Shown: positions 25,869-39,910 of the stretch, piece after piece
Position numbering within the stretch: the first letter of the stretch is position 1
Layout: each line of letters starts with the position of its first letter
NCBI GenBank assembly: GCA_013399855.1
Contig: VXAY01004946.1
Coordinates: forward strand, 229,606 to 293,605
Direction of reading: 5' to 3'
Source of the DNA: Oxyruncus cristatus
Lineage: Eukaryota > Chordata > Aves > Passeriformes > Cotingidae
DNA: 64,000 nucleotides
Translations under genes and position numbers: made by a program
The notes under the pieces: generated by a model
Told to the model about the DNA's origin: nothing
The model's input: only the letters and a program-made list of their open reading frames with translations
Database searches by the model: none

Positions 25869-28800
25869 GCATTAAGTTTCAGCAATGCTGGAAATATGCT
25901 ACTAGGCTATCTGGGCTTTGGTCCAACTCAGTATACCAAATCTCATACACATGGATGCATCAGACACACTGTTAGAAACCCATGGTCAAACTCAAGATTG
26001 GTAGCAACTCATCATCTCTGCAAGCTGAATGCGTCACTTATATTTTCAGCTTCAAGAAATAAGACTCACTTTCTGAGCTTTACCTTTATGCTTTCAAGAA
26101 GAAATAATATTTAAGTCCTCACAAATAATCTAGATTCAAATATACTATTTGAATCCTTTGAGAAAATCAGTGTTAGAGACAAACTCATAAACTGAACATT
26201 TGCCATTATTTGTAAATAATGAAGACAGTGGTTTAATTTAAAAGCCAGTCACAGGACTGACATATTGCTGCCAAAAATGTGACATGTTAAGGAAGACCAA
26301 GCAAGGAAATGTGGGAGAAGACTACTGAAAATTAAGACTGCTATATGATTTACAGAAATACAACATGTATAGATGTATAAAATACATCACCCGGTATACA
26401 GGAAGAGCTGAAAACCTGAATGAAAGCATTTCCACAAATGAAAGTAAAAGATAAAAAAGAATATGTATATTATCAGTACATGAGACTCCTATAGCTACTT
26501 TCATTTGAAAGTTTTTTCTCCAGACTCTCCAACAAGATATTGAAAAATACTCTGGCCCACTTTTATATCTTGGAGGTAGAGGAAACTATTAGGGGGCTAC
26601 TACCTTAGACAAGACTATTAGATAAAGGAAATGGTGTAGAATATGAAAATGGACAACAATTTGCACGCAATTGAACAGAAAATACTGCAGTACTGCTCTA
26701 AAAAGAGCAAGGAAGGGAAGGACTGAAAGCAACAAAATAAGGAAAACAAATCAGATGTTATAAAGTCTAACTCAGGAATGTGTGGGCTTGATCTCCTGGG
26801 AAGGTACAGGAAGGGGAAAGTAAAGCATAGAAGCAAGTAGTTATTGAAAGAAATCTTATCAAACACACAACTAATCTGATACACAAAGAGGAGAGGAGGA
26901 ATGGTTTTTGCTTCATTAGGCGCAACTGAAGCAGAAATTAATCATACAAGAGGTGAAACACAACAAAATGCACATCAGAAAGAATTGGTATAAAGGAACA
27001 GCAGAAGTGCATGGGTAAATCAAGTGCTACTGTTAAGTCATTGAGAAGTAGCAGGTGAAGAGAGCTGGCTAAGTACAGAAAGGAATGAGCAGGGATGCCA
27101 AAAGACAAAGCAGGATGGTGTTAAAGGAAGGCCAACAGAGGAACGCCCTAGTTCACATCCCTTAACTCCCAGTCCTACAGATAATTGGCTAAGCAGAATA
27201 TGACCTGGGATGGGAAATATTGAGGAGCTGTGTTGAAACTGCCTGGGCCATATTAAGGATATGCCATTTTTCTACCATTTCAGGATTTCTGACATTTTGT
27301 GCAGAAATCAAATCCAGTTAGACTTGATGTCTATAAGGCACTAAATAATCTGGCCCAAGTTTTCCTGAATCTGCTGAAAGTAGCTTGGGCTGGTGAGTGC
27401 CTAGCATACAGGACAGAAATTACAGAATTGTCTGATGAGCCTTTTGGGCCTTTTCTGGCTGAAAGCTGGAGCCCCCAGGAATTACAATAGCATAGTTTGT
27501 GTAGTCTGTGGATAGGGGTGATGATGTGATTTGCACTCATATCTTGAAGAACCTACATCACAGCAGAAAGCAGACATTTCTGCGCACATATAAGGCTTCT
27601 ACAGAAAGGCCACACAACAGATTTAGGCAGCAGTATTTCATCCAGAGTTACTTCAGCCCAGTGCAAGAATGGCTCAATCAATATCCAACAGTCTTTATTT
27701 TGGTTTTATTTGCAGTACTCTTAATGATGAGACTTTTTTTTGTAGACTGATAGTCATATCCATGAATATGATTTAGTGATATGTGGCTTACTTCATGGGC
27801 ATGCAGAAGTCTTTCATTCACATTTGTTTTATGGAAGTTGAGGATTTTCTGAATACCTCCTTGATACATAGGAAGCTTGCTATTAAGATGTGTCATAGTG
27901 CAAAATCATAACATATTCTGAAAATTCATTACTCTGCCTTACAGGTCTCATTTAAATATAACATATGCAGTAATGTAAACAGCAGCATTGTATACATTTG
28001 TTTAGGAAAAGAAAGGCTTCTGGACTTGTTAGCATTAGGGAAACATAGCACTCTTACTCCTTGCCCTTTCTAAGCTTTTTAATGATATTTAAAAAAGCAG
28101 GAGTCAGTGCCTTGTCAAAAATTTAGGTCAACATTTATGTCCCAAATTTGTAGATATTTCTCCTTTTTCTCTATGCTAATTATGAGTAACTATCTTGCTT
28201 AAACACTTTTCTAAAAGGATGAAGCTTTTACAAAATCTATCAAATCTGATGTCATGTAAGAAACAATTCTATACAAAAGAACATTAAAGTATTAAGCTAT
28301 TCTACTTAGAATTTAAAAGTAAAGCTAGTTTTTTTCTATAATGTAATTTCTCTGTAGTTTTTCTATTAGTCTACTAATAATTTTCAAATTTACTAGAACT
28401 CTATTGAGAATTAAATTCTCCAACAAGTAGGACTCCAGCAGTTTCACCTGGCTTCTTACCATGGCCCTCATGACTTTCAAACACAGCAAACAATGTCTAA
28501 TTAAATACATAGTATAGCATGAGAAATAAGTGGGAAGACTAGGAAAACATCTGGAATTCACTCTCTGGATACAACAGAAAAAAACAAACAAGGAAAATAA
28601 AAAGAAACGTAAGAGTTTGTTCTTCCCCATCTGGGTTTCTTCTTTTTTACTTTTTTTTTTTTTTAATATGGGCTATGTAATCAGAATTTTGTTCAACAAT
28701 TATAACAGAAATAATGTAAGCAAAAAATTATGTTTGTTCTGATAAGTTTAAAAATTTGTATAGAACTAAATATAATTACTTTCTAGATAAGGATAGAAAA

Positions 28801-31800
28801 ATAGCATTATTCATATAGCTATTCAGGAGTGAAGCATCACAGGCAACCAGGAACCAAGCAGAAGTCAATAAAAATATTGGCTTAGAACTCATTGTCTTTT
28901 ATATTCTGTGACATGGGTTTCTTCACTTTCAATAAACGAGATTCCAAAAGCAAGTAGAATCTGCCTCTGAACTTTTTTTTTGCCCAGTGGCAAGTTCAAG
29001 AACTGATCAAAGTTAAAGCTCCCAATGTGGAATTAAAGAAGGGCATCTAAAAAGGCACCTATTTTGTGTAGTTCTTTTTGCTTCCCAGGAAACGAAGGCA
29101 CAAAGTATGCATTCCCACCAAACAACTTTATAAAATATAAGCCTCTAGGTATTCCCACAGACATCACCTAGCACAGACTATTTAGCCTTTTCTCCTTCTA
29201 GCTCTGGGCTAGTTCCATAGAAAGTCTGAAGAGCCCATAAATCTCTCTTCAGTCATTTAAGCCTATATCTACATTAACATGTAATTTAGCAAACAAAGGC
29301 ATATTGGCAGACTGAAGCTACTGATGCCCCTACATCCACACTATGTATGTTTCAGGGCTTGTCCTTCAGACCAGGTCTGGTCTTGATGCCTTGAACTGAA
29401 CATCTCCATCATGTACACGATTCATAGCTGCTGCAAGAACTGGTCAATGATTTGGACCCACTCTAGCGGCTAGAGAACATCTGTAAGTTCCTGGAGAAAA
29501 GCTTCTGTTTTAATTTTGCACAGATAAAAACTAGTGCAATGCGCAAAAGCTGCTCTATAGACCAAGTCAATATGCATTAAGTGGGGATGACTGAGAGTTA
29601 ATTTCAAAACTACACTACTGCAATGAATCAACACATTCAGGCACATGAAGCCCATATCCAATACTGGAGTGTTGACAGACTATGGATTTGACTGTACATC
29701 AAGTAAAATTTATACTGGTACAAAACTAGCTCCAAACTTCAACTATGCAAGTGAAACCAAGTTCTATTTTCATCTTCAGAGCAACAAAATTTACCTCCAT
29801 TTGAGATATGGACATACACCATTGATATCACCTTTCCAGAGGGTGTAGGCAAAACCCTGCTGGAAGGGCTGGTGTGGCTGCAACGCAGACATCTGGAGGT
29901 GAGAATCAGGGAGGGCTTATGGACAGGAAACATCTGGTTTTCCACGCTTCATGTTCCTCCTCCCACTGCTGGAGCTCCCCAATATTTGTACAGCCTCCCC
30001 TCCAGCACAGATGGGACAGGGTAAAAGAGAGTGATCAGACAAGTGCAGGATCATCCCTGCAAGCAGCAGGGCTATGGCTGACTGTTACTGGAACAAGAAA
30101 AACCACTTGGTCCTGTCTAAGGAGGACAAAGTCTGGAGAATCACCCCACTGTAGCAAGCCACGATACTTCCACTTCTCTCAGCTTCAGGCACCTAGCCCT
30201 AAAACAACTGTAAGGGTGTTGCCTGTTATCCTTAACTTACTGTGTGATATAATTCTGTGTGCCTTTTTTTGTCACCCTGCATGGAGATGACTGTGCTGTG
30301 AAAACAAGGAATAGGCAGAACTAATCTGGGGTACTACTGACACTGGCCAAACAGGGCTGATCTGGAAACCAGGAGGACAATTCAAATGCTGTACAAGGTA
30401 ATGAAGTGAAAGCACCAAACCTCCAAGTCAGGCAACTCAGTTTGTGTTAATGGGCAATAAAAATTGTCAGACACGTATCACTACCACTGTCAAGGAAGAA
30501 TGATGGGTGCTAAAGGCCAGACATATGATAAAATGATTGTAACTGGAAAACCTGATGGAATGAAAGCTGGGGAAAGACAGCACGTTTGTTGAGTAGTTTT
30601 GTTTCTCAGGTTGAGCACCATGATTAAAAAAACTTACAATATATCTGTGAATTTTTTTCTAGGTCAACTGCTCTAATGTTTTATTCACTCACTGCCCTAT
30701 TTAGAGACAAACACCAAAATGCCTTTCTTGCTATATGACTTCCTCTATTCCCCAGAGCAAAGTTAGCTTAGCACTTACAGGTCTAACCTTGGCTAAAATG
30801 AAATTGGAGAAGGTGTCAGAAAACAAAAAGAGAAAAAATGAGAATGTTGTTAGCCACACCAAAGTGCTTAACATTGGCTTTGACTATTTTTAAAGCACTT
30901 ATTTAAATTTTAAAACAGTAAGGGATTAAGAACAAACACATGCATTTCTCTTGTCTTGGTTGTGTGTAAGTAATTGCAAAGACTGAGCGCAACTCTTTTG
31001 GTCCCTGAAAAAGCCCTCTGTATTTTGAAAGTTAAAAAAACATAGGCCAGATCATCAGCAAATGTAGATTAGCAGAGTTTATCATAGTCAATACAGCTGG
31101 CCAATTTACACTGGTTGACATTCTGGCTGCTGTTTTATGACATTCCAGGAGAAAAAGATTACAGTGTTTTTAAAGAAATACAACCTGAAAGAGGAGAAGC
31201 AGATTTCCCTGTTTGAGTCTCTGCCAGAAAGAACAAACTCATAAGTAAAATAAATCAAGACAATGAAAACAGACAGTTAAAGTCCAGTTCTGGTGATGAC
31301 AGGTATATTGTTTCTTTCGGTTTTCAGTAGAAAGATGGGCTGTGCATGCAGGAGCTTTCTACTGAGGCTCAAGGAGCACAATAGCTTGAGGATTCCATTC
31401 CAATAATTCCAGTAAGCGTATTGACTTAACAGTCATTAGAAAAGAATCACACATGCCTCTAACACAATAGTTCTATTAAAATATTTTACAAGCCTTGGTT
31501 TCCCTGGGACAGAAGAAACAAGTCAGCAGCTTGGAGCTCCCAAGAACTAAATCAGGTGTTTCCAAAAGCTGACTTTAGCATATGGCACTAATTAGACTGT
31601 TTTCATCATAACATGTACAAAGTGTTTCTTCTGAGATATCAGAGATGAGCTTTGTCAGTTTTTAAAAAACCATCATAATTCACCTCTGAGGTGCCCGTTT
31701 ACTGATTCTTGCTGTGATGATGAAAAAAAGAACGGAGTGGTATCCCAGAGCTCTCCTTCCAAATATGCCACTTGTGCAGATCTGAAAGATGCTTAGAACC

Positions 31801-31952
31801 TAATCCAAAAGCCAATAAAATGAATGATCAATAGAGCAAACTAAATCAATATTACTAACCTCATACTGCTTCCATGGAGGTCAAGGAAGGAAATTTTCAA
31901 TGGCAACAACATCAAATAGTACTATTAAATGTAAAGTTCTGCATGAATAAAG
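25869..31952. other. non-coding stretch, no gene recognised
   Basis: The interval holds only short chance frames. 26400-27150 is purine-rich on the plus strand. A 14-base T run occurs at 28651-28664. 29850-30290 is more GC-rich and has an open plus frame of 138 codons (29874-30290) without known homology or a good splice context. Confidence 0.5.
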
Positions 31953-32112
31953 CATAGAATACTAGAATCCTAGAATCACAGAATCATTGAATGGTTTGGA
32001 TTGGAACAGACCTTGAAGATCATAAAGTTCCAACTTCCTGCCAAGGAGAGGGATGCCTTCCATTAGATCAGGTTGCTCAAAGCCCCATCCAACCAAGCAT
32101 CTTGAAAGATTG
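31953..32112 (-). mobile_element. CR1 LINE 3' fragment, minus strand
   Basis: The minus-strand CR1 3' UTR and last codons are present. The tail shows about five consecutive octamer units, seen on plus as CATAGAAT, ACTAGAAT, CCTAGAAT, CACAGAAT and CATTGAAT. They are followed by GGTTTGGATTGGAACAGACC and the segment around TTGCTCAAAGCCCCATCCAA. It is about 160 bases and 5'-truncated. Confidence 0.94.
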
Positions 32113-35100
32113 TATGAACAAAATTAGTAGCTCCTTATTAAAAAATTTTGCTATTAAAATCAGGCTTTTAATCTTTTTCCCAGTGCTTCACAAGGAGACA
32201 TTTGCAGCTCCAGGAGAAGGATTTTTGAATCTTTCTTTTCTTTGCTCCCATGCTGTAATCACTGCAGAATTAAAAGAGCATATTCATGTGAGAATATTTT
32301 GTTTTCTAAATATGGACAACTGGTATGTTCGGGTGATTATTTTTCTGAGTGAATTTCTGAAAAGACCTGATCCTTCTCAGAAGGTATTATAGGCTTAGGT
32401 CAAAACAAATGTTTTCTTTCACTGTTTCTTTCCTATTTCAGTGCACGTAAATAATAGCTAGGTTGCAGCAAGTTTTTAACTTATTTCTATAGCAGAACTG
32501 ACTTGTAATCAAAATTCAAGGATCTAATACAATAAACACTTATGTTATTACTCTTAACAGAAGCTGAATAGTAATGGAATAGATAGGTAAGGATTACTCC
32601 CAATTAATAAAAATTGAAAATTATAGAGACAACTACCCATTACAGTTGTACCCTGGCTGTTTGAGAGGTTTCTAAGGCCAAATTTAAGAGCAAGCAGGGC
32701 CAAATACTAAGCTGGTCTTTACTCCACATATAACAACTCTTTCCTAGTATAAGCATGAGGTTGAGTACTGGGATATAGGCCATCTGAATATAAGCACTCA
32801 ATAGAATTCTTTAAAATGTCAGGTTTTAGTATTTTGCATTTTAAAAGTTGAAAGAATTTCTACTCGAGGATCAAAGTGTAGAATTCAAACCAAATACATG
32901 AATATCAATATACAAGCACAACTTAAAATACATGGACTGAATAATCCTTTGCAAAAGATCCATGTTCAGGAGCCATATCAAACTTCATTTGACACACAAG
33001 GCAATTAACACAAAGGCAAACCCTTTGATGCATTCATGTTATCATATTCTGCTCTTTGACATCCAGTGTGGTATAAATTCTGCTTGCGTAAAAATTTGTA
33101 AAACGGTGGGGTTTAGCTTTGCTTCCTGGAGATACTTATTCTAAGGTGACTCTTTTCCCATTTTCCTCTGTTTTACCTCTGTTCAAAATTACTAATATAT
33201 TTCTCTGATAATTAATACACTTTAATTTTTTTCATTTGTAGAGAGTGATACATATTTAGAGACTGGATTAAATATTATAAATACACATAAAGGGAGAGAA
33301 ACTATGTTCTGGGTGAAACATCTTTGTTATCTCTGCTCCCTCAAGAAACACTAATATAAAGTGTCACTATATAAGGAACCTTCAGAATCACAAAGCTTGA
33401 GTTATCTTTTTAAACCATATGCAGAGGTTACAGCTGTTCTGGCATGTATTTGCCAGCCTATGAAATACTAAAACCAATGCCATCCTGCTCGTATTGAAAT
33501 ATTTTTAGAATGAAAAAGGACTAAGAATCTGAGGAAATGTCAAATCAATATTTAGTTTTGCATTGGTTAGTCAGGACACTTTATTTCTTTATGCATCTGT
33601 TCTGCACTTTAAATTAAAGGAAAGCAGTAGATGGACATATAATTAGACATTCAGTAAAAATAATTTGCCAAAGACGCCTGAGTGTGGTTTCGACAGACAC
33701 AGTATATGTATCATTTATTAAATTAAACTCTGGAACATTCATAAAATATGGTCTAATGGTTACACTTTCTGTAGAGGATTTCATATCTTTTATTTAAAAA
33801 AGGTGGTAGTGGGTGAAGAATTTTCTGATTTGCAAATTAAGTGATGTGACCAGGGAAAACCCCTAAACTCAATACTTCAGAATGCAAGCAGACCTGAGCT
33901 TGAGCTGCCAGTCTCATTTGAATAGCTAACAGCCAAGGCCAGCTTCTACTCCACAGCAGAAAATGAGACACCATCACCACCACCATTCCAGAAAGCCAAG
34001 TCCATCCTGTTTCCTTTTCTTTCCCATCATTAGAACCTTGTGCTTTGTTGAGTCTGGAAAGAAGAGACAGAATACCAATTTTTCTCCTTCACCTTCCACT
34101 TCCATTATCGCAGCCCCGAAAGCTTTAGGGCAATTGCAGTTTTCATGTACCTCTACAGAACAGAACAGGTTTACTCTCAGGTTGCTCATGTTCAGCTAAC
34201 ATTTTAGCAGATTGTTAAAGTTTTCCTGGGGAATACCAGTCCCAGAGAAGAAACTGTATTTTCTACAGTTTCTAATTTAGACAAACTTAAAGAGAGTTTC
34301 ATGAGACAAAGGAAAATCTGGGCTAAATTTTTGATTTGCAGCAGCCTTAGAGGAGGTATTAGAACATTTAACAGATACAAGAAAAATGTAAAATGAAAAT
34401 GGAACATATTAGGCAACCACGCTCTTTCCAGCTCCCTGTATAATTATTATAAACCTGTTTCCACTCATCCTGTAGAAGTTCTGTATGTCTGGAGACAGAG
34501 CGGAGCCTCCTTCCAATACAAAAGTCCCCCTTGTATATAATTCCTTTTCTGCCAAGAAACCTAAAGACCTAAAGTGGTTACTGCATGCTCCTGCGGGCCC
34601 AGAATTCCAGATCTGAATGCTGCCATTTGTCTTTTCCTAATTACCATAAATTCTTGCTTTGTGCATTCAATGGAGATTGGATTAATGCAGCTGTTCTGTT
34701 TAAAAATCAAACCTCAGCATCATCACTTGCAGTGCTCTAGTAGCTAAATTTATAGTATCTTATCTTGCTGAGGAATCTTTGCTGTGTTCCAGGATCGTTT
34801 ATTAATGTCAGCGCAGCCACTGAAATGGCGCAAGTTCATTATATTGTTATTGTACACACAGCATAACAAAAAACTAAACAGCGGGTCAAATTCTGATCAT
34901 GTGACTATATATATAAATCAAGACTATTTCCACTGAGTAAAATGAAATTGTTGGAATAGCTGGCCAAAGATCTAATTTGTTATTGTGGTTCTCACAGAAA
35001 TAGCAATTAGAAATAAATACATGGACACACATAAAGTGATTGGGATATATAACACTATCTCGCCGTACAATTAGATTTCTCTTGAAAAGTAAATGGGAGA

Positions 35101-38100
35101 AGAAAGAATATGAAGGGATTTTCCATTAGTTTACAAGGAAATCCAATATGGAGCCTAAATTGCTTGAAATAAAAACTTTATTTGGCTAAAGGAACTTTTC
35201 AATAGGATGAATATATTTTGCATTTAGTTTAATTTTTCAGCCTTTTCTGACTACTCCACTTAATCCAGGAAAACTGGCAATTATGAAAGTGGTCCTTTTT
35301 AATCCTGTGTTTTGGCCATTGATTAGTGCAGGTTTGTAAAATTAAGAGGTAAGATCCACTGTTAAATCTGTCAATAACATTTTCTCCCCACATGAAATTC
35401 ATCTGAGGAAGGACTCAGACTTATGCATGTATCACAGCTCTCCATTTTGCATTAATTGCAAAACTGAGAGGTGGGAGAAAATCTCCTATTCACATTTCTT
35501 GAGGATGTATCCTGTCAGATCTGTGGGCTTGTGCACGGATTAGCACTGCTATCTCAATAAAAATGAAAATTAAAGTAGGATAGCTTAGTTCTGTATTTTC
35601 TTATGCAAATAAACACAAAGTAAAATAAACTGAACTGTCAGTTTGGGGATTTAAACTATCACACAAACCCAATTTCAAAAATTTCTCACCATTCCTGTGC
35701 TGAACAGGGTCTGTCTCCACAGCAGCACTGAAGAAATGCTAGTGACACTGAGTCCTTGTACATGGAAAAAAATCATTAACTTTCTAACTTTTCTCTCTCT
35801 TTATCCTACAAAAGGTCTGGATTCATCACCTGGTCTCCCCATCCTCCCTTCTTCAGAAATTTAGAAGCTTTAGCTGAGTGTTTCCCTGCAGTAATATATA
35901 AGGATAACAGTTACTCAGTGCACCATAACCTCTTGTTGGCACAGCAAGATCTCACTTATAGAGCTCCAAGAGCAGAGGATCTTAGTCAGGGAGAGAATAC
36001 TTCAGCATAAGGTCATTTCTGCATTCTCCCTGGTGTTCATGTTAATAGAATGCTTTGATTGCATTTCCAAACCCCAAAAGGGATGAAATTTCAGAATTTA
36101 GGTTGACTTTTACTGCACAGGTGCTGTGGTTGGGCATTTCCTGAACACCTGTTTTACCAAACTTTTTTTTTCTCAATATAATTTGCAAATACTATTTTTA
36201 GTGTATACACTAAAAGAGGTAGTCCAAACCACAGCTGTAGGCCTGGACCCATTCTCTGGCCCCAGGGTAAGTGGCAGAGGATGGTTTTCATCCACACAGA
36301 AAACTCTCTTCCTTCTACAGAACACGGAGAAATTGCCTGCTGGAAACAGGTCCTGGCTTGTACTCTTCCTCTGGCTAAGTTCAGGTGTGGACATCACCGG
36401 TTGGCTGGACCAGAACCATGCCAAATTGAGTACTAAAAATTAAGCTCCAGAGATCATTACATGCCAGTACTTGAGCTCAGGCTTTTTTTCTGTTTCATTT
36501 GTTAGTGTATTGTCAGTAGGTTGGGCAGGTGGATCAAAAAGCAGTAGGGAAAGGAAAAAGCTATTTATGGTAAAGGATAACTTCAGGTCAAGAACAAACA
36601 TGTATACATTACCAATGAATATATCAGGCTTCAAATTAAAATATGGATTCCAATGACTAGGTGAGTCAAATTCTAAACCAACATTCCCATAAAAGAGCAG
36701 GAGCAAGAAACTTAACTCATTTTATGCTGGAAATGGATAAACCTTCAAAAGAAAGACTGAATGATACAGTTTGTTTTGGTGGCCAGGGGCCTCAGCCTAG
36801 AATGTCTTTCTACTCCTACATACATTTTAGTCCTTACAACACTCCTAACACAATCAGACTTCATAAAATAAAGAGAGAAGGAATGACATAGTATGGCTAT
36901 GAAGTCACCGTACCTGATACTGTACCTCTTCCATTATTCAGAATAAATGCTTTACACACACAAAAAAAACCAGTTTTTCATTGAAGAGGAAGTGTCTCCG
37001 GTTTTCCTGTAAACAGTGAATATTTGTATCCAATACCACTTACACAGGATTTTGGTTTCAAATGAACCCATTTCATTTTGAAATTTCCTAGGATTGTGAC
37101 TAGGATGACAAATGCTAATGGAGATCAAGATACATAGGCAACGAATCTGGGAGCAGAGATATTTATCTCTCATACATTTATCATCTCCAAAGTACTGGAA
37201 TCAAAATATGAATATAACAAGGAGCTAATTAAGTATGGTACAAATTATAAACTATTATTTTCTTTGGAAATCGAATTGTACAAGCCAAGTAACGCTTTTT
37301 TTGGTTTAGTTTGTATAACTATAATTAACACATTAGGCATGACCTCATGATAGGCAGAAAAAATGAATTTGAGACATAGCAAGCAGGTTGTCTTGTCCTG
37401 TAATAAACACCTAGTTGCACTGTATTTGTTCAGGGGGATATATCAGCTCTGACCTGCTTACCTCCAACACTGCCTGGCTTGGTGACCATAGTGTATAATT
37501 GTCTTCTTTTCTCCCAAAGTGGAAAATGGGTAAAATGACAGGAAAGTTAAAAATCATATAAGTGTTGGGAAATAATGATTATTTAATACAGTAAGTATAA
37601 TTCCTTGCAGTGTGTTTTACTCTCTCCTTGGATATGCTCCTTGGAATCATGAGCTCCAGTACTTTTGATTAGTCATGCTTGTGCTTCTGGTATTCCTGTT
37701 TAAGCAGTAATGACAAACCTCCCTTTTCCTTCATGACCAGAAGCCTGTAGATACTGAAATATCCCCTAGTATAAATGCGAGGATAAATTTCATCCTTAGA
37801 GGTCATACCAACTACAGCACCTTGAAAAAATCAGTCTTTTTACATTCAGCATCTTGGGGGACACTCCAGAGCAGATGGCTGGTGGACTTCAGCAAGAGAG
37901 TATTCTTCAGAGTTAGGATTAATAACTGCATCTGCTGATGAGAGACTTGAGCACTGCTCTCCAATCCTTCAACCAAGTCAAATACAGAAACATCTGCAAG
38001 TAAGAGTAAATTGTCCTTCCGGGCTGGGCATTCCATCATTTTAGAAACAAAACGAAGGTTTGTACTCTGGTAAATTGAGCCGTGCTGAACACTGTTGAAC

Positions 38101-39064
38101 ACGACCAGTAGCAACCACCACAGCATGGTGTACACAAACTTGAGGCTTGGAAAACAGCCGATCCGTCCATTCCCATGTATACTCAGGTCTCTTTCTGACT
38201 GAATGCCAAGACCAGAGTTGGATGGGCACCATTCATCCCTGCAACCTCCCTCACCATAGAAGGAAACAGAAGCATGCAACCAGAGTAATCCCAGCACACT
38301 TCAGCAGGTCTCCCTGATCCTTCAAAATCACACATGTAAGTAATTCCTCAAAAGAAAACAGTGGTTTTGAGTGCAATCCCAGCTGAATCAGACCCCTCAT
38401 CACAGTCATGAAAAAAAAACTGTGAGTTAAGACCAAAAAAAATCTTTGAAATGCTGCTGTCCTCTGATCTGCTTGGAATCTTAGTGGCTGCACAATTTTA
38501 TGAGAATTTCAAGAAGCCTCACATTTCTACTAACATCCATTAACTTTTGGAGAGTCATTATAAGCCAAAGGGGCATTGCCAAGGATCACAGAAGTCCATC
38601 AGCATCAGCTTTTCCCAGCTTGTGTTCTCCATGTACTACTTCTTTTCTAGCTGAGAATTCTCCCATGCAGTGAGATCTTCAGAGGTTCATTTAAGACCAG
38701 CTTAAAACTGTATGGAAAGAATAGTAGAAATAAGCTTTTATGGAAGTCAAGTAATGGTTACTTTTTAGCATCTGCAGCTATATTTTTACAGGCTCTGACT
38801 GAGTTTTAACAGCATCAGTGCAATTTCCTATTTTGGGCTTGTCTTCCTTTCCAAAAAATTTTCTTAGTAAAATAGAGTATCCTTTGCAGGTTAATTAAAT
38901 TGTCATTTTACTACAAAATAAACCAGTAAAGAGAGAAGAACTTTTAGGCTTTCAGTAAAAATTTGTCATTGCTTCACTCCATCAGTATTTCAGACCAGGA
39001 TGGTACTCAAATGAAATCCACCTACCTTCTAAAGACAACAAAGACTACACTCTAGGTTTTTCTA
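32113..39064. other. non-coding stretch with candidate conserved blocks
   Basis: No gene or repeat family was recognised. 34440-34910 and 35260-35660 have the look of conserved non-coding DNA (homeodomain/POU-type cores, absence of microsatellite decay); see findings. The longest N-free open frame of the window lies here on the minus strand (38297-37812, 161 codons) but has no recognisable domain. Confidence 0.45.
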
Positions 39065-39910
39065 CCTGCTTTTCTCTGTAGTTCCTTCTGGGCAAATAAA
39101 TCTTACACACAACTGTATAACTCTAGCCTCCTTCACTGGCACTTCTTTAACAGATTTCTAATTTCTAACAGATTTCTAAGTCTTATGCTGCAGTTCTTCC
39201 TTCTTTTTCTATTGGTTAAATGATTCTCTCACTTCTAATACTAATTAGTTCACATGCTCAGTCTTTCCTCTTGAGTCGGTAGGTTTCTTGGGTCGGTGGA
39301 CCGTGAGTCAGTGGTCACAATCTCCCCCTGCCAGAAATACATTTTACTCAGTCTGAGCTGATTTCAGCAAAGTTGCTGAGTTGGCTTTCCTCATGGCCCA
39401 TAAATTCTGCATTCTTTCTGTCCATTATCTGAGCTACATTTTTCTTCCTGAGCTTTATAACCTTCCCCTAGGCCTGAGATAACACTCAGGCAATAATACC
39501 ACCTTTATCTTATCTCAAGTTCCCACTGTGGTGGCTTAACTTACAGTCCAAGTTCCAGGTGTCCATGGAGGCATATTCAGGGGGGCTTCAGTGGTTTTTG
39601 GTGGTCGCAGGTGGTATCTGTCCCATAACTTTGGATGACTTTTGTTTGACCACTGATATGTGCATGAGCAGTTGCTTCTTTACACAACTTGCCGCAGTGG
39701 GAATTTTTTTCTGAATGTGCTAACCAGGATGTACTGACCAGATCTTGCCTCTGTGAGGCTTGGAGTTAGCATCATCCTGTCGCTCCATTTAGTGCCTATT
39801 CATTGCAAAGTCCTTCTGTGGTCCTAACAGTGTTTGAGACAGACAACTGTGCTCTTTAGGTCCTTAGAGCTGGTGTGCCAATTAGTCTGCCAAATGAACT
39901 GGCCAGTTAG
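39065..39910 (-). mobile_element. possible decayed LTR-retroelement 3' end
   Basis: Read on the minus strand, a purine tract (GGCAGGGGGAGA, near 39328-39339) resembles a retroviral polypurine tract. It is followed immediately by TGTGACC, a plausible LTR start. Downstream on that strand (lower coordinates) come a CCAAT-box-like AACCAATAG (about 39213-39221) and a duplicated ACAGATTTCTAA segment. Sequence upstream of the tract would be the decayed 3' internal region. No viral ORF is readable. The family cannot be named and no second LTR was found. Unique DNA with a chance purine run is the alternative. Confidence 0.3.

Noticed and set aside
29874..30290. 138-codon plus-strand frame
   Set aside because: No known domain, poor start context and no flanking exon signals. 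Length is compatible with chance.
31991..32392. 133-codon plus-strand frame
   Set aside because: It starts inside antisense CR1 sequence and runs into unrelated DNA; a chance frame.
33963..33990. Poly-histidine start of a short plus-strand frame
   Set aside because: It derives from a short CAC/CAT microsatellite-like patch. There is no further coding evidence.
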